Source: Lachnospiraceae bacterium
GTDB lineage: Bacteria > Bacillota > Clostridia > Lachnospirales > Lachnospiraceae
Length of the DNA stretch: 64,000 nucleotides
NCBI GenBank assembly: GCA_017416465.1
Contig: JAFQCK010000143.1
Span: forward strand, 1 to 64,000
Direction: 5' to 3'
Shown: piece after piece, positions 7,560 to 16,171 of the stretch
How positions within the stretch are numbered: position 1 is the first letter of the stretch
Layout: each line of letters begins with the position of its first letter
Notes under the pieces: model-generated
The model's input: only the letters and a program-made list of their open reading frames with translations
The model's database searches: none
What the model was told of the DNA's origin: nothing
Made by a program: the position numbers and the translations under genes

Positions 7560-7626
7560 CTGTTCAGAGTCATGCAACTTCATTAAAATATGCGATGAAT
7601 GCTTGCATTTGTGAGCATATTTTAAT
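7556..7626. repeat. intergenic palindromic element between ylxR and ylxQ
   Basis: The element opens with GTAACTGTTCAG (7556-7567), overlapping the ylxR stop. It contains a perfect 12-bp inverted repeat ATTAAAATATGC / GCATATTTTAAT (7582-7593 and 7615-7626) with a smaller AATGC/GCATT palindrome between. The 12-nt opening motif recurs in inverse orientation at the infB-rbfA junction (10452-10463). It should form a stable hairpin inside the operon mRNA. Confidence 0.55.
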
Positions 7627-7697
7627 AAATAATTTTAAATGAAAAAATTTAAATAAAAATTACAGATAAAATATAGCTGGGAAAGGTGTGTTTGTTT

Positions 7698-8012
7698 ATG
7701 CAGGATAGGGTGTTGTCAATGCTTGGACTTGCAACGAAAGCAGGAAAAATAGCTAGTGGAGAATTTTCAGTTGAAAAGGCAGTGAAATCGAATAAGGCAT
7801 ACTTGGTAATTGTATCAGCAGATGCATCTGATAATACAAAGAAAATGTTTACTAATATGTGCACATTTTATAAGGTTCCTATATATTTTTATGCAGATAA
7901 AGAAACACTTGGTAATGCAATTGGAAAACTCACAAGAGCATCAGTTGCAGTGTTGGATGAAGGATTTGCAAAGTCACTTGTGAAAAATTTGGATATAAGA
8001 ATGGAGGAATAA
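7698..8012 (+). CDS. ylxQ: L7Ae-family ribosomal protein-like YlxQ
   Basis: This protein of about 104 residues has the L7Ae/L30e fold ([18 protein letters not shown] at the N-terminus, [14 protein letters not shown] in the core), which binds kink-turn RNA. It is the usual gene between ylxR and infB. The exact ribosomal role is unclear. I chose ATG 7698 (MQDRVLSML) over an in-frame GTG at 7686, because the GGGAAAGG site is too close to the GTG and homologues start at this point. The stop is one base before the infB ATG, so translation is coupled. Confidence 0.9.
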   Translation: MQDRVLSMLGLATKAGKIASGEFSVEKAVKSNKAYLVIVSADASDNTKKMFTNMCTFYKVPIYFYADKETLGNAIGKLTRASVAVLDEGFAKSLVKNLDIRMEE

Positions 8013-8013
8013 T

Positions 8014-10407
8014 ATGGCAGATTTAAGAGTACATGAACTTGCTAAGCAACTTAATGTAGATAGTAAAGTAGTAAAAAAGATTTTAACAGAGAACGGAATA
8101 GAAGTAAAAAGTCACATGAGTTCAATTTCAAAGGAAGCAGTTGAAATTGTGAAAAAAGCAGTCACAGGTAACTCTTCGGTTGACAATAAAGCTGAAGAAA
8201 AGAAAAAAGAGGTTAAACAGGATACTGTTAAGGCAGATGAACCAAAAAAAGAAGAAGTGAAGAATGCTGATAAAACAGAACAGCCAAAATCACATATAAC
8301 ACAGGTATATAATCCGCAGAATAGTACTCAGTCAGGTTCTAATAAAAAACAGAATAAGCAGAAAAATCAGAATAATAAGAGTAATAATCAAAATAACGAA
8401 AATACACAAGCTAAACAGGGAAATATGCAGAAGAAACAAGTAAACCAGAACAATAATCAGAATAATAATTCAAACAATAATCAGAAGAATAATAATCCGA
8501 AAAATAACAATCAGAACAATGATTTTAAACAGAATAATAAAAAGAATCAGAATAATCAAAATAACAATATGAATTTTGGAAAGAATGGCAAGAAGAATAA
8601 TCAGCCTGCACCAAAACCGGCGCCACAGCCTGTTATAAAGGAAGAAATTAAGGAAATTATTATTCCTGAAACTTTAACTATTAAGGAGCTTGCTGATAAG
8701 ATGAAGATTCAACCATCAGCTCTTGTTAAGAAGTTATTTATGCAGGGACAGATTGTAACAATTAATCAGGAAATTGATTTTGATATGGCACAGGAGATTG
8801 CTCTTGAATATGATATCATTGCAGAAATGGAAGAAAAGGTTGATATCATTGAAGAGTTGCTTAGAGAGGATGAAGAGGATGAAAGAAAGCTTGTAAAACG
8901 TCCTCCTGTTGTGTGCGTAATGGGTCACGTTGACCATGGTAAAACATCTCTTCTTGATGCTATTAGAGAAGCAAATGTTATTTCGAAAGAAGCAGGTGGA
9001 ATTACACAGCATATCGGTGCTTATACAGTTTCGGTAGACGGAGAACAGATTACATTCCTTGATACACCTGGACATGAAGCATTTACAGCAATGCGTATGA
9101 GAGGTGCGCAGTCTACAGATATTGCTATTCTTGTAGTAGCAGCTGATGATGGTGTTATGCCACAGACAGTTGAAGCTATTAATCATGCTAAAGCAGCAGG
9201 AATAAGTATTATTGTTGCTATTAATAAGATTGATAAGCCTAGTGCAAATATTGATAAAGTAAAACAGGAGCTTGCAGAGTATGAGCTCGTTGCAGAAGAT
9301 TGGGGTGGAGATACTATATTTGTACCTGTATCAGCCCACACTAAAGAAGGTATTGACAGTCTTCTTGAAATGATTCTTCTTGAGGCAGAAGTGTGTGAAT
9401 TAAAAGCAAATCCTAACAGAAAAGCAAGAGGTCTTGTAATTGAAGCTCAGCTTGATAAAGGAAGAGGACCGGTAGCAACAGTACTTGTACAAAAAGGTAC
9501 ACTTCGTATTGGAGATGCTATTGCAGCAGGTTCAAATTACGGTAAAGTAAGAGCGATGATTGATGATAAAGGTAACCGAGTAAGCGTGGCAGGTCCATCT
9601 ATGCCGGTTGAGATATTAGGTCTTAATGGTGTTCCAAATGCAGGTGAAGTATTTGTTGCAACAGCTAATGATAAAGAAGCCAGAAACTTTGCAGATACAT
9701 TTATTAAAGATGGAAGAGAGAAACTTCTTGAAGGTTCTAAAGCTAAGGCGAAAATGTCACTTGATGATTTATTTAGCCAGATTCAGGAAGGTGAGCTTAA
9801 AGAATTAAATCTTATTGTTAAGGCTGACGTTCAGGGTTCAGTTGAAGCTGTTAAGCAGAGTCTTGTTAAGTTATCAAATGATGAAGTGGTTGTTAAGGTT
9901 ATTCATGCCGGTGTTGGTGCAATCAATGAATCAGACGTAATTTTAGCTTCGGCTTCAAATGCTATTATTATTGGATTTAATATCAGACCTGACAATATGG
10001 CTAAAGATATTGCAGAGAGAGAAAAAGTTGATTTAAGATTATATAGAGTAATTTATCAGGCAATTGCAGATGTTGAAGCTGCTATGAAGGGTATGTTAGA
10101 CCCTGTATATGAAGAAAAGATTATCGGTCATGCTGAAATCAGACAGATATTCAAGGCTTCAGGTGTTGGTACAATTGCAGGTTCATACGTTCTTGATGGA
10201 GTGTTTAGACGTGGTTGTAGCGTAAGAATTACAAGAGAAGGTGAACAGATATTTGAGGGACCATTAGCATCACTTAAGAGATTTAAAGATGATGTTAAGG
10301 AAGTTAAATCTAATTATGAATGTGGTCTTGTATTTGAAAAATTCAATGATATCAAAGAATTTGATATTGTAGAAGCGTATGTAATGGAAGAGGTTCCAAG
10401 AAAATAA
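8014..10407 (+). CDS. infB: translation initiation factor IF-2
   Basis: This 797-residue GTPase brings fMet-tRNA to the 30S subunit. It has an IF2N domain (1-50), a low-complexity linker (about 100-205) made almost only of Asn, Lys and Gln, and a second IF2N domain (about 215-265). The G domain starts near residue 300 with [17 protein letters not shown] and NKID. Domain II, the IF2-specific domain III and the C-terminal fMet-tRNA binding barrel follow. Length is normal for Gram-positives; the linker composition is extreme. It begins one base after ylxQ. Confidence 0.97.
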   Translation: MADLRVHELAKQLNVDSKVVKKILTENGIEVKSHMSSISKEAVEIVKKAVTGNSSVDNKAEEKKKEVKQDTVKADEPKKEEVKNADKTEQPKSHITQVYNPQNSTQSGSNKKQNKQKNQNNKSNNQNNENTQAKQGNMQKKQVNQNNNQNNNSNNNQKNNNPKNNNQNNDFKQNNKKNQNNQNNNMNFGKNGKKNNQPAPKPAPQPVIKEEIKEIIIPETLTIKELADKMKIQPSALVKKLFMQGQIVTINQEIDFDMAQEIALEYDIIAEMEEKVDIIEELLREDEEDERKLVKRPPVVCVMGHVDHGKTSLLDAIREANVISKEAGGITQHIGAYTVSVDGEQITFLDTPGHEAFTAMRMRGAQSTDIAILVVAADDGVMPQTVEAINHAKAAGISIIVAINKIDKPSANIDKVKQELAEYELVAEDWGGDTIFVPVSAHTKEGIDSLLEMILLEAEVCELKANPNRKARGLVIEAQLDKGRGPVATVLVQKGTLRIGDAIAAGSNYGKVRAMIDDKGNRVSVAGPSMPVEILGLNGVPNAGEVFVATANDKEARNFADTFIKDGREKLLEGSKAKAKMSLDDLFSQIQEGELKELNLIVKADVQGSVEAVKQSLVKLSNDEVVVKVIHAGVGAINESDVILASASNAIIIGFNIRPDNMAKDIAEREKVDLRLYRVIYQAIADVEAAMKGMLDPVYEEKIIGHAEIRQIFKASGVGTIAGSYVLDGVFRRGCSVRITREGEQIFEGPLASLKRFKDDVKEVKSNYECGLVFEKFNDIKEFDIVEAYVMEEVPRK

Positions 10408-10408
10408 A

Positions 10409-10463
10409 GTAACGAGCAAGCACGTAAGTGCAACTTTGCGAATGGCGTGAGCTGAACAGTTAC
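10409..10463. repeat. intergenic palindromic element between infB and rbfA
   Basis: A 55-bp element bounded by GTAAC and GTTAC. Read on the minus strand it starts GTAACTGTTCAG, the same 12 bases that open the element at 7556. Inside is a small GCAC/GTGC hairpin, and the base composition is GC-richer than its surroundings. Two copies in one operon suggest a dispersed repeat family. Confidence 0.5.
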
Positions 10464-10493
10464 AAAAAAAATAAGTGAAAGGCATATTATTAT

Positions 10494-10871
10494 ATGAGAA
10501 AGAACAGCATTAAAAATACACGTATTAACAATGAAGTTTTACGTGAACTTAGTAATATAATCAGAGGTGAGATTAAAGATCCCAGAATTAATCCGATGAC
10601 AAGTGTTGTTTCTGTTGAGGTTACACCTGATTTAAAACTTTGCAGAGCTTATATAAGCGTTCTTGGTGATGAAGAATCACAGAAGTCTACTATAGAGGGA
10701 CTTAGAAGTGCAGAAGGTTATATAAGAAGACAACTTGCATCATCGATTAATCTTAGAAATACACCGGAGATTAAATTTATATTAGATCAGTCGATTGAAT
10801 ATGGTGTTAATATGTCACATTTAATTGATGAAGTGAATTCAAATATAAATGATAACGATGATGAAGAGTAA
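10494..10871 (+). CDS. rbfA: 30S ribosome-binding factor RbfA
   Basis: This 125-residue single KH-type domain protein needed for late 16S rRNA maturation and cold growth shows the family signature: INNEVLRELSNIIRGEIKDPR at the start, then VTPDLKLCRAYISVLG and LRNTPEIKFILDQSIEYG. It is part of the rimP-infB operon, separated from infB by the palindromic element at 10409-10463. The C-terminus is acidic. Confidence 0.95.
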   Translation: MRKNSIKNTRINNEVLRELSNIIRGEIKDPRINPMTSVVSVEVTPDLKLCRAYISVLGDEESQKSTIEGLRSAEGYIRRQLASSINLRNTPEIKFILDQSIEYGVNMSHLIDEVNSNINDNDDEE

Positions 10872-10885
10872 TATATGTTAGAATG

Positions 10886-10919
10886 ACCGGATTTTTATTA
10901 TAGATTAATAAAATCCGGT
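10886..10919 (+). repeat. hairpin between rbfA and nrnA
   Basis: ACCGGATTTT-TATTA pairs with TAATA-AAATCCGGT with a single bulge, giving about 14 bp. No T tract follows, so it is more likely an mRNA processing or stability hairpin than a terminator. Confidence 0.5.
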
Positions 10920-10947
10920 GTATTCAGCATTTGAAAGGAGTAACATC

Positions 10948-11904
10948 GTGGGAGATTATGCTATTAAAGATTATCTTAAGGATGTAAAAAAAGTAGGAAT
11001 GGCAGGGCATATAAGACCTGATGGAGATTGTGTAGGCTCTTGTTTAGGCTTATATACCTATATAAAAAATAATTTTAAAGAAATTGAAATCGATTTATAT
11101 CTTGAGCCTATACCTAAAAAGTTTGATTTTTTAAAGTATTCAGATGAAATTAAGCATGAATATGTAGAAGGCAGAGAGTATGATTTGTTCATTTCGCTTG
11201 ATTCAAGTGAGCTTGACAGACTTGGAGATTTTATACCATATTTTGAAAATGCAAAGAAAACATTGTGTATAGACCATCATATAAGTAATTCGAATTTCGC
11301 GGATACAAATATTGTATATCCTACTTATAGTTCAGCAAGTGAATTAGTATATACATTGCTTGACGAAGAATTGATAGATTATGATGTGGCGTGTGCTTTG
11401 TATCTTGGAATTATCCATGATTCAGGAGTGTTTAAATATTCAAATACCTCCACACAGACAATGTGTATTGCAGGCAAATTAATGGAAAAAGGCATACCAT
11501 TTACATCTATTATTGATAATACATTTTATTCGAAAACTTATGTACAGAATCAGGTACTCGGAAGAGCGTTATCTGAAAGTGTACTTTTCTGTGATGGAAA
11601 ATGTATATTTACTGTGATAAGAAAGAATATGATGGATTTTTATCAGATAACATCTGAAGATTTAGATGGAATTGTAGAGCAGATGAGAATTACAAAAGGT
11701 GTAGAATGTGCAATTTTCCTTTATGAAGTAGGAGAATTGGAATATAAAGTAAGCTTGCGTTCAAATGAGCTTGTGGATGTGAGTGTTATTGCTACACATT
11801 TTGGTGGTGGAGGACATATAAGAGCTGCCGGATTCAATATGAAAGGTACACCTTATGATGTACTTAACAATATTTCAGAACAGATTGAATTACAGATGAA
11901 ATAA
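10948..11904 (+). CDS. nrnA: DHH-family oligoribonuclease / pAp phosphatase NrnA
   Basis: This 318-residue phosphoesterase degrades short oligoribonucleotides and 3'-phosphoadenosine 5'-phosphate. Metal ligands of the DHH domain are visible: H21-x-R-x-D25-x-D27, D85-S-S and D109-H-H. The DHHA1 domain closes with GGGHIRAAG. I place the start at GTG 10948, because AAAGGAG lies 7 bases upstream; an in-frame GTG at 10918 lies within the preceding hairpin. The position rbfA-nrnA-truB is conserved in Firmicutes. Confidence 0.93.
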   Translation: MGDYAIKDYLKDVKKVGMAGHIRPDGDCVGSCLGLYTYIKNNFKEIEIDLYLEPIPKKFDFLKYSDEIKHEYVEGREYDLFISLDSSELDRLGDFIPYFENAKKTLCIDHHISNSNFADTNIVYPTYSSASELVYTLLDEELIDYDVACALYLGIIHDSGVFKYSNTSTQTMCIAGKLMEKGIPFTSIIDNTFYSKTYVQNQVLGRALSESVLFCDGKCIFTVIRKNMMDFYQITSEDLDGIVEQMRITKGVECAIFLYEVGELEYKVSLRSNELVDVSVIATHFGGGGHIRAAGFNMKGTPYDVLNNISEQIELQMK

Positions 11905-11922
11905 AAGAGGTAAATTAAAGTT

Positions 11923-12858
11923 ATGAGTAATACTGGTGTCAATGGTGTTATTAACATATATAAAGAAAAAGGTTTTACTTCTCATGATGTAGTTGCAAAG
12001 TTAAGAGGAATATTAAAAATAAAGAAAATTGGTCATACAGGCACACTTGACCCGGATGCGGAAGGTGTACTTCCTGTATGTATAGGAAATGCAACTAAGC
12101 TTTGTGAACTTATTATGGAAAAGGATAAAATCTATGAAGCAGAGCTTATCTTAGGTAAACAGACTGATACACAGGATATTTCAGGTGAGATTTTGAATGA
12201 AAGTGATGAATATTTAAAACTTAGAGAAGAAGAGATAACTAATGTTATAAACAGTTTTGTGGGAGAATATGACCAGGTACCTCCGATGTATTCTGCACTT
12301 AAGGTTAATGGGAAAAAGCTTTATGAGTATGCCAGAGAAGGCCTTGAAATTGAAAGAAAATCAAGAAAAGTAAATATATTTGATATAGAAATATTATCAA
12401 TAGAGCTTCCGGTGGTTAAAATAAAAGTTCATTGTTCTAAAGGAACATATATAAGAACTCTTTGTAATGATATTGGTGATAAGCTTAATGTTTATGGATG
12501 TATGGGGAAATTGCTTAGAACTAAGACAGGGGTATTTGAAATTGAAAAAAGTTATAAATTATCTGAAATTCAGGAAATTGTAAATTCAGGAAATATAATA
12601 GAAAATCAAGCCTTAATAAAGGTAGATGAAGTACTTTCTGATTATGAAAAGTTAATTCTAAATAAAAATTATGAGAAATTGTTATTAAACGGAAATATAC
12701 TTGATAGAAAAGCATTTTCTTTTGAAGACGGATTAACAGCTGTATTTGATACAGATGGTAAATTGTATAGAATTTACGATTCTGCAGGTAAGTTTATGGC
12801 AGTTTATAAATATTTTAAGAAAACAGATATTTTAAAACCTGAAAAAATGTTTATGTAA
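11923..12858 (+). CDS. truB: tRNA pseudouridine(55) synthase TruB
   Basis: This 311-residue enzyme makes pseudouridine 55 in the T-loop of tRNAs. The catalytic motif is HTGTLDPDAEGVLPV with the nucleophile D43, and the later motifs VPPMYSALKVNGKKLYEYAR and SKGTYIRTL are intact. The C-terminal region (after 240) is a less conserved PUA-like part. Translation is linked to nrnA, 18 bp upstream, and to ribF, 13 bp downstream. Confidence 0.96.
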   Translation: MSNTGVNGVINIYKEKGFTSHDVVAKLRGILKIKKIGHTGTLDPDAEGVLPVCIGNATKLCELIMEKDKIYEAELILGKQTDTQDISGEILNESDEYLKLREEEITNVINSFVGEYDQVPPMYSALKVNGKKLYEYAREGLEIERKSRKVNIFDIEILSIELPVVKIKVHCSKGTYIRTLCNDIGDKLNVYGCMGKLLRTKTGVFEIEKSYKLSEIQEIVNSGNIIENQALIKVDEVLSDYEKLILNKNYEKLLLNGNILDRKAFSFEDGLTAVFDTDGKLYRIYDSAGKFMAVYKYFKKTDILKPEKMFM

Positions 12859-12871
12859 AAGGTGTGAAAAT

Positions 12872-13765
12872 ATGCATGTATATAATGAAGAACTGGATTT
12901 TAAACTTGAAAAGTCAGCAGTAACTCTTGGCAAGTTTGATGGAATTCATTTAGGACATAAAAAACTTATAAATGAAATAGTTGAAGCGAAAGAGAAAAAG
13001 GGATTATCAACTGTTTTGTTTTCTTTTGATACGTCAGGAATAAAAAAAATACAGTCAATTACAACTAAAGAAGAAAGAGAATTAATTTGCAATGATTTAA
13101 ATATAGATAATATAATTTTCTTTCCGGTTAATCCGGATACAATGTCGATAGAGCCTGAGGAATTTATTGAAAAAATATTGGTAAAAAAAATAAATGCCAA
13201 AGTAGTTGTTACAGGTAAGGATTTCAGATTTGGAAAAAACAGACGTGGTGATGTGGACATGCTGCTACGTTTTTCAAAAAAGTGCGGATATGAGCTAAAG
13301 GTAGTTGATAATGTTATGGATGGTGATAACAGGGTTAGCAGTTCTAACATAAAACAATTAATAAACGAAGCTAATATAACTAAAGCTAATGAAATGCTTG
13401 GATATTCTTATTTTGTATACGGAATAGTTGAAAGAGGAAAGCAGATTGGAAGAACGATAGACAGGAGGACTGTCAATATAATTCCTAATGCTAATAAAAT
13501 TATTCCACCAAATGGAGTTTATAAAACTACGATTTCGATAGCAGGAAAACAGTATAAAAGTATAACGAATATTGGAAAGTGTCCAACTGTAAGAAATGAT
13601 GGTGGGATTACAATAGAAACACATATTTTTGATTTTGATGAAGAAATATATGATAGTAAGGTAAAGATATCTTTTGAAAGATTTATTAGAAAAGAAAGAA
13701 AATTTGATTCTTTAGAAGAATTAAGAAAGCAAATTAATCTTGACATATTAGAGGCGAATTCATAA
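12872..13765 (+). CDS. ribF: bifunctional riboflavin kinase/FAD synthetase RibF, with divergent kinase motif
   Basis: This 297-residue protein should convert riboflavin to FMN and FMN to FAD. The N-terminal adenylyltransferase half is canonical: LGKFDGIHLGH (19-29) and GKDFRFGKNRRGD (115-127). The C-terminal riboflavin-kinase half is shifted from the norm. The usual GRxLGxPTAN signature reads GRTIDRRTVN (193-202), keeping the catalytic Thr200 and Asn202 but replacing the Gly-Phe-Pro loop. The later conserved E in ETHIFDFDEEIYD is kept. Kinase activity is therefore likely but not certain. It is the last gene of the long operon. Confidence 0.88.
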   Translation: MHVYNEELDFKLEKSAVTLGKFDGIHLGHKKLINEIVEAKEKKGLSTVLFSFDTSGIKKIQSITTKEERELICNDLNIDNIIFFPVNPDTMSIEPEEFIEKILVKKINAKVVVTGKDFRFGKNRRGDVDMLLRFSKKCGYELKVVDNVMDGDNRVSSSNIKQLINEANITKANEMLGYSYFVYGIVERGKQIGRTIDRRTVNIIPNANKIIPPNGVYKTTISIAGKQYKSITNIGKCPTVRNDGGITIETHIFDFDEEIYDSKVKISFERFIRKERKFDSLEELRKQINLDILEANS

Positions 13766-13816
13766 AATTAAGATAATTATTTTGAATATAAATTGTATAA
13801 ATGTTTGTTAAGATGT

Positions 13817-13850
13817 GTTCACAGTGTACATGCACAAGCATACTGTGAAC
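13817..13850 (+). terminator. hairpin after ribF
   Basis: GTTCACAGT (13817-13825) pairs perfectly with ACTGTGAAC (13842-13850), and an inner ATGC/GCAT stem closes an ACAA loop. An AT-rich rather than T-rich tail follows. It probably marks the end of the rimP-ribF transcript. Confidence 0.5.
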
Positions 13851-13899
13851 TATAATTATACAAATGATTAGAAATTGATATATTGAAAGGAGATTTACT

Positions 13900-14034
13900 A
13901 TGTTTAATACATTACAGTTGTTGGCAGTGAATACCGGGGATGAGGGTGGTTCGACAAAATTTATTATAATTGGTTTAGTGTGTGTTGCTCTTATTGTTGT
14001 TTCGGTAGTTTTATCAAAGACAGGTAAGAAATAA
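13900..14034 (+). CDS. 44-residue membrane microprotein with sorting-signal-like layout
   Basis: A short gene with an excellent GAAAGGAG site 7 bases before ATG 13900. The protein opens with MFNTLQLLAVNTGDEGGSTK (1-20), continues with one hydrophobic helix of about 19 residues (21-39) and ends in a positively charged SKTGKK tail. The order NTGD - hydrophobic span - basic end looks like an isolated sortase sorting signal, although Pro of LPxTG is missing. Alternatively it is a simple single-pass membrane peptide. It sits between an upstream hairpin (13817) and a strong bidirectional terminator (14049), so it appears to be a genuine separate unit. I know of no named family for it. Confidence 0.65.
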   Translation: MFNTLQLLAVNTGDEGGSTKFIIIGLVCVALIVVSVVLSKTGKK

Positions 14035-14048
14035 TAGGATAAAATAAA

Positions 14049-14087
14049 AAAGGCTGTTGTTTTAGTGTGACAGCCTTTATTTTTTTA
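14049..14087. terminator. bidirectional terminator between the microprotein gene and glgB
   Basis: AAAGGCTGT (14049-14057) pairs with ACAGCCTTT (14070-14078). A T-run follows on the + strand, and an A-run precedes (a T-run on the minus strand). It serves both convergent genes. Confidence 0.85.
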
Positions 14088-14100
14088 TATAGCGTGTTTA

Positions 14101-15891
14101 CTACAAAATACCTTTAAAAAATAATCCTGAAAATGGTTCAAGGTGTAATGTGATTTTGTTATAATTTGTTGATAATTTTTGACCTTTTTTGTATATGCCG
14201 TGGCCACCATAAGTTTCTTCAGAATTTGAGAGAAGAACTTCTAAATCGATATTGTTGTTAAAGTATAAATCATAGTCATGAGCATACTTGGAAAAATTAA
14301 ATACTGCAATTATTTTGTTATTATCACAAGTTCTTTCAAATGCATATATACATCTTTCTTCCTGATGGCAGTCAATCCAATTAAAACCACATTCGTTATG
14401 GTCAAAAGTGAAAAATGCCGGTTCTGTAACGTATATCTTATTTAAAGCATCCATAAAATTAGCGAAATTTTTATGTTCTGGTGTTTCGAGAATGTGCCAA
14501 TCCTGTTCTCTTCTTTCGTCCCATTCACGAAGCTGTCCTATTTCATTTCCCATAAAATTAAGTTTCTTGCCGGGATGAGCATACATGTACATATATAAGG
14601 CCATTGCCTGAGTGAATTTTTCGTGTAAGTCGCCGCACATTTTTTGAACTATAGTACCTTTCATATGAACAACTTCATCATGTGAAAGAGGTAATAAGAA
14701 GTTCTCGCCGTAGTAATACATCATTGAAAATGTAAGTTTATGATACATATTTGAACGGTTATCAGGAGAATTTTTGAAATAATCCAAAGTATCATTCATC
14801 CATCCCATGTCCCATTTGTAATCAAATCCCAAAGAATTATCTGAAAATCTGTCTGTAACATTAGGAAATGCAGTGGAATCTTCGGCAATTAACATAATTC
14901 CTTTGTGTGTATTTTTAAGTTCCCTGTTCATGTGTTTTATAAAATCGACAGCATTATTATTAACACCTCTGTTTTTATCACCATGCCAATAAATAATATT
15001 ACTAAGGGCATCGATTCTAAGTCCGTCAAAATGGAATTCTTTTATCCAGTAATTTGCACATGAGCTTAGAAAACTTTGAACTTCACCTCTCGAGTGCATA
15101 AAGTTTTTGCTTCCCCATTCACTATAACCTACATCTGCATTAGGATATTCGTATATACAGGTTCCATCATACTCTGCAAGTGCATAAGCATCTACTGCGA
15201 AGTGAACAGGAACAAAATCAAGTATTACACCAATTCCGTTTAAATGACATTCATTTATAAAATCTTTTAATTCGTCAGGAGTTCCATATCTTTTTGTAGG
15301 ACTGTAAAAACCTGTACATTGATATCCCCAGGAATTATCACAAGGATGTTCGCTGATTGGCAACATCTCAATATGAGTGTAATTATGTTCTTTGACATAA
15401 GGGATTAGCAAATCTTTTAATTCAGAATAAGAATACCAACCATTTTCGTTATTCGTATTATTTTTCCATGAACCTAAATGTACTTCGTATATGTTTAAAG
15501 GTTTATCTTTACAGTTCGTTCTGCTATTTATCCATTTTTTATCAGTAAATTCAAATGAATACAAATCAGTTACCATTGAGGCAAAATTTGGTCTCAGTTC
15601 CATTTGAAAACCATAAGGGTCACAGTGGTCTACATAAGAGCCGTCTGATTTGTAAATTCGATATTTATACATAGAGCCTGGTGCTACATTTGGTATAATG
15701 CATTCATAAAAAGCACCGTTCTGAACACGATTCATCGGGGTTTCGCCCCAGTTATTAAAATCGCCTGTCAGTGATATATGTGAGGCAGAAGGAGCAAATG
15801 TTCTGAAAGTTGTTTCTGCTTTCGTATAATGACAACCAAGATATTCGTAGGCATCTAAAATCTTTCCGGTATAAAATCCGTATAAATCCAT
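14101..15891 (-). CDS. glgB: 1,4-alpha-glucan branching enzyme GlgB
   Basis: This enzyme of about 596 residues makes alpha-1,6 branches in glycogen-like polymer. An N-terminal CBM48/beta-sandwich (FAPSASHISLTGDFNNW) leads into the GH13 barrel with nucleophile Asp in DGLRIDALSN (about 294), acid Glu in IAEDSTAF (about 337) and SHDEVVHMKG. It is the only housekeeping gene here on the minus strand and stands alone, without other glg genes. I use ATG 15891 (MDLYGFYTGK), which matches the usual GlgB start. An in-frame TTG at 15903 is possible. Neither has a well-placed ribosome site, and a short out-of-frame upstream ORF overlaps the start. Confidence 0.93.
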   Translation of the reverse strand: MDLYGFYTGKILDAYEYLGCHYTKAETTFRTFAPSASHISLTGDFNNWGETPMNRVQNGAFYECIIPNVAPGSMYKYRIYKSDGSYVDHCDPYGFQMELRPNFASMVTDLYSFEFTDKKWINSRTNCKDKPLNIYEVHLGSWKNNTNNENGWYSYSELKDLLIPYVKEHNYTHIEMLPISEHPCDNSWGYQCTGFYSPTKRYGTPDELKDFINECHLNGIGVILDFVPVHFAVDAYALAEYDGTCIYEYPNADVGYSEWGSKNFMHSRGEVQSFLSSCANYWIKEFHFDGLRIDALSNIIYWHGDKNRGVNNNAVDFIKHMNRELKNTHKGIMLIAEDSTAFPNVTDRFSDNSLGFDYKWDMGWMNDTLDYFKNSPDNRSNMYHKLTFSMMYYYGENFLLPLSHDEVVHMKGTIVQKMCGDLHEKFTQAMALYMYMYAHPGKKLNFMGNEIGQLREWDERREQDWHILETPEHKNFANFMDALNKIYVTEPAFFTFDHNECGFNWIDCHQEERCIYAFERTCDNNKIIAVFNFSKYAHDYDLYFNNNIDLEVLLSNSEETYGGHGIYKKGQKLSTNYNKITLHLEPFSGLFFKGIL

Positions 15892-15908
15892 AATTTGTAC
15901 CAAGCCAT
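15855..15908 (-). other. 17-codon upstream ORF overlapping the glgB start
   Basis: On the minus strand GAAAGGA (15920-15926) lies 11 bases before an ATG at 15908 that opens MAWYKLWIYTDFIPERF and stops at 15855, about 35 bases inside glgB in another frame. The only good ribosome binding site in the region therefore serves this peptide rather than glgB. It could tune glgB translation or reflect a small sequence change near the start. Confidence 0.3.
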
Positions 15909-15979
15909 TTAGGCTATTATCCTTTCTTTTATTTTTATGAATTTGTCATACTAAACAATATTTGAAAATAATAATTTAA

Positions 15980-16009
15980 TTGACAGTAGTTGTTTAATGA
16001 CGTTATAGT
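15980..16009 (+). promoter_or_regulatory. promoter of the tetR-family gene
   Basis: A perfect TTGACA (15980-15985) followed by 18 bp and TATAGT (16004-16009). A second possible -10, TATACT, lies at 16014-16019. The leader to the start codon is about 155 nt and AT-rich, with nothing else recognised. Confidence 0.6.
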
Positions 16010-16020
16010 ATGTTATACTA
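16006..16020. promoter_or_regulatory. palindromic operator candidate, TAGTAT-GTT-ATACTA
   Basis: A perfect 6-3-6 palindrome covers the -10 region of the promoter upstream of the TetR-family gene. Position and symmetry suit a dimeric repressor acting on its own gene, which is inferred. Confidence 0.45.
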
Positions 16021-16171
16021 GTGAAAGAAAAAAATATATAAGCAAATTTTCAAATATGTAATTTAAGCAACGTATTTGAAAAATAGTTGAAAAAATATTA
16101 TATTTAGAAATAAGGAACTTAATAATTGTAGAACACCCCATCAAAAAAAGCTTTAGAAATGAGGTATTAGT

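Noticed and set aside
8734-9186. 150-codon open frame on the minus strand inside infB
   Set aside because: It lies wholly within the conserved G domain of IF-2 in antisense. It is rich in Cys/His/Asn from codon mirroring and has no ribosome site.
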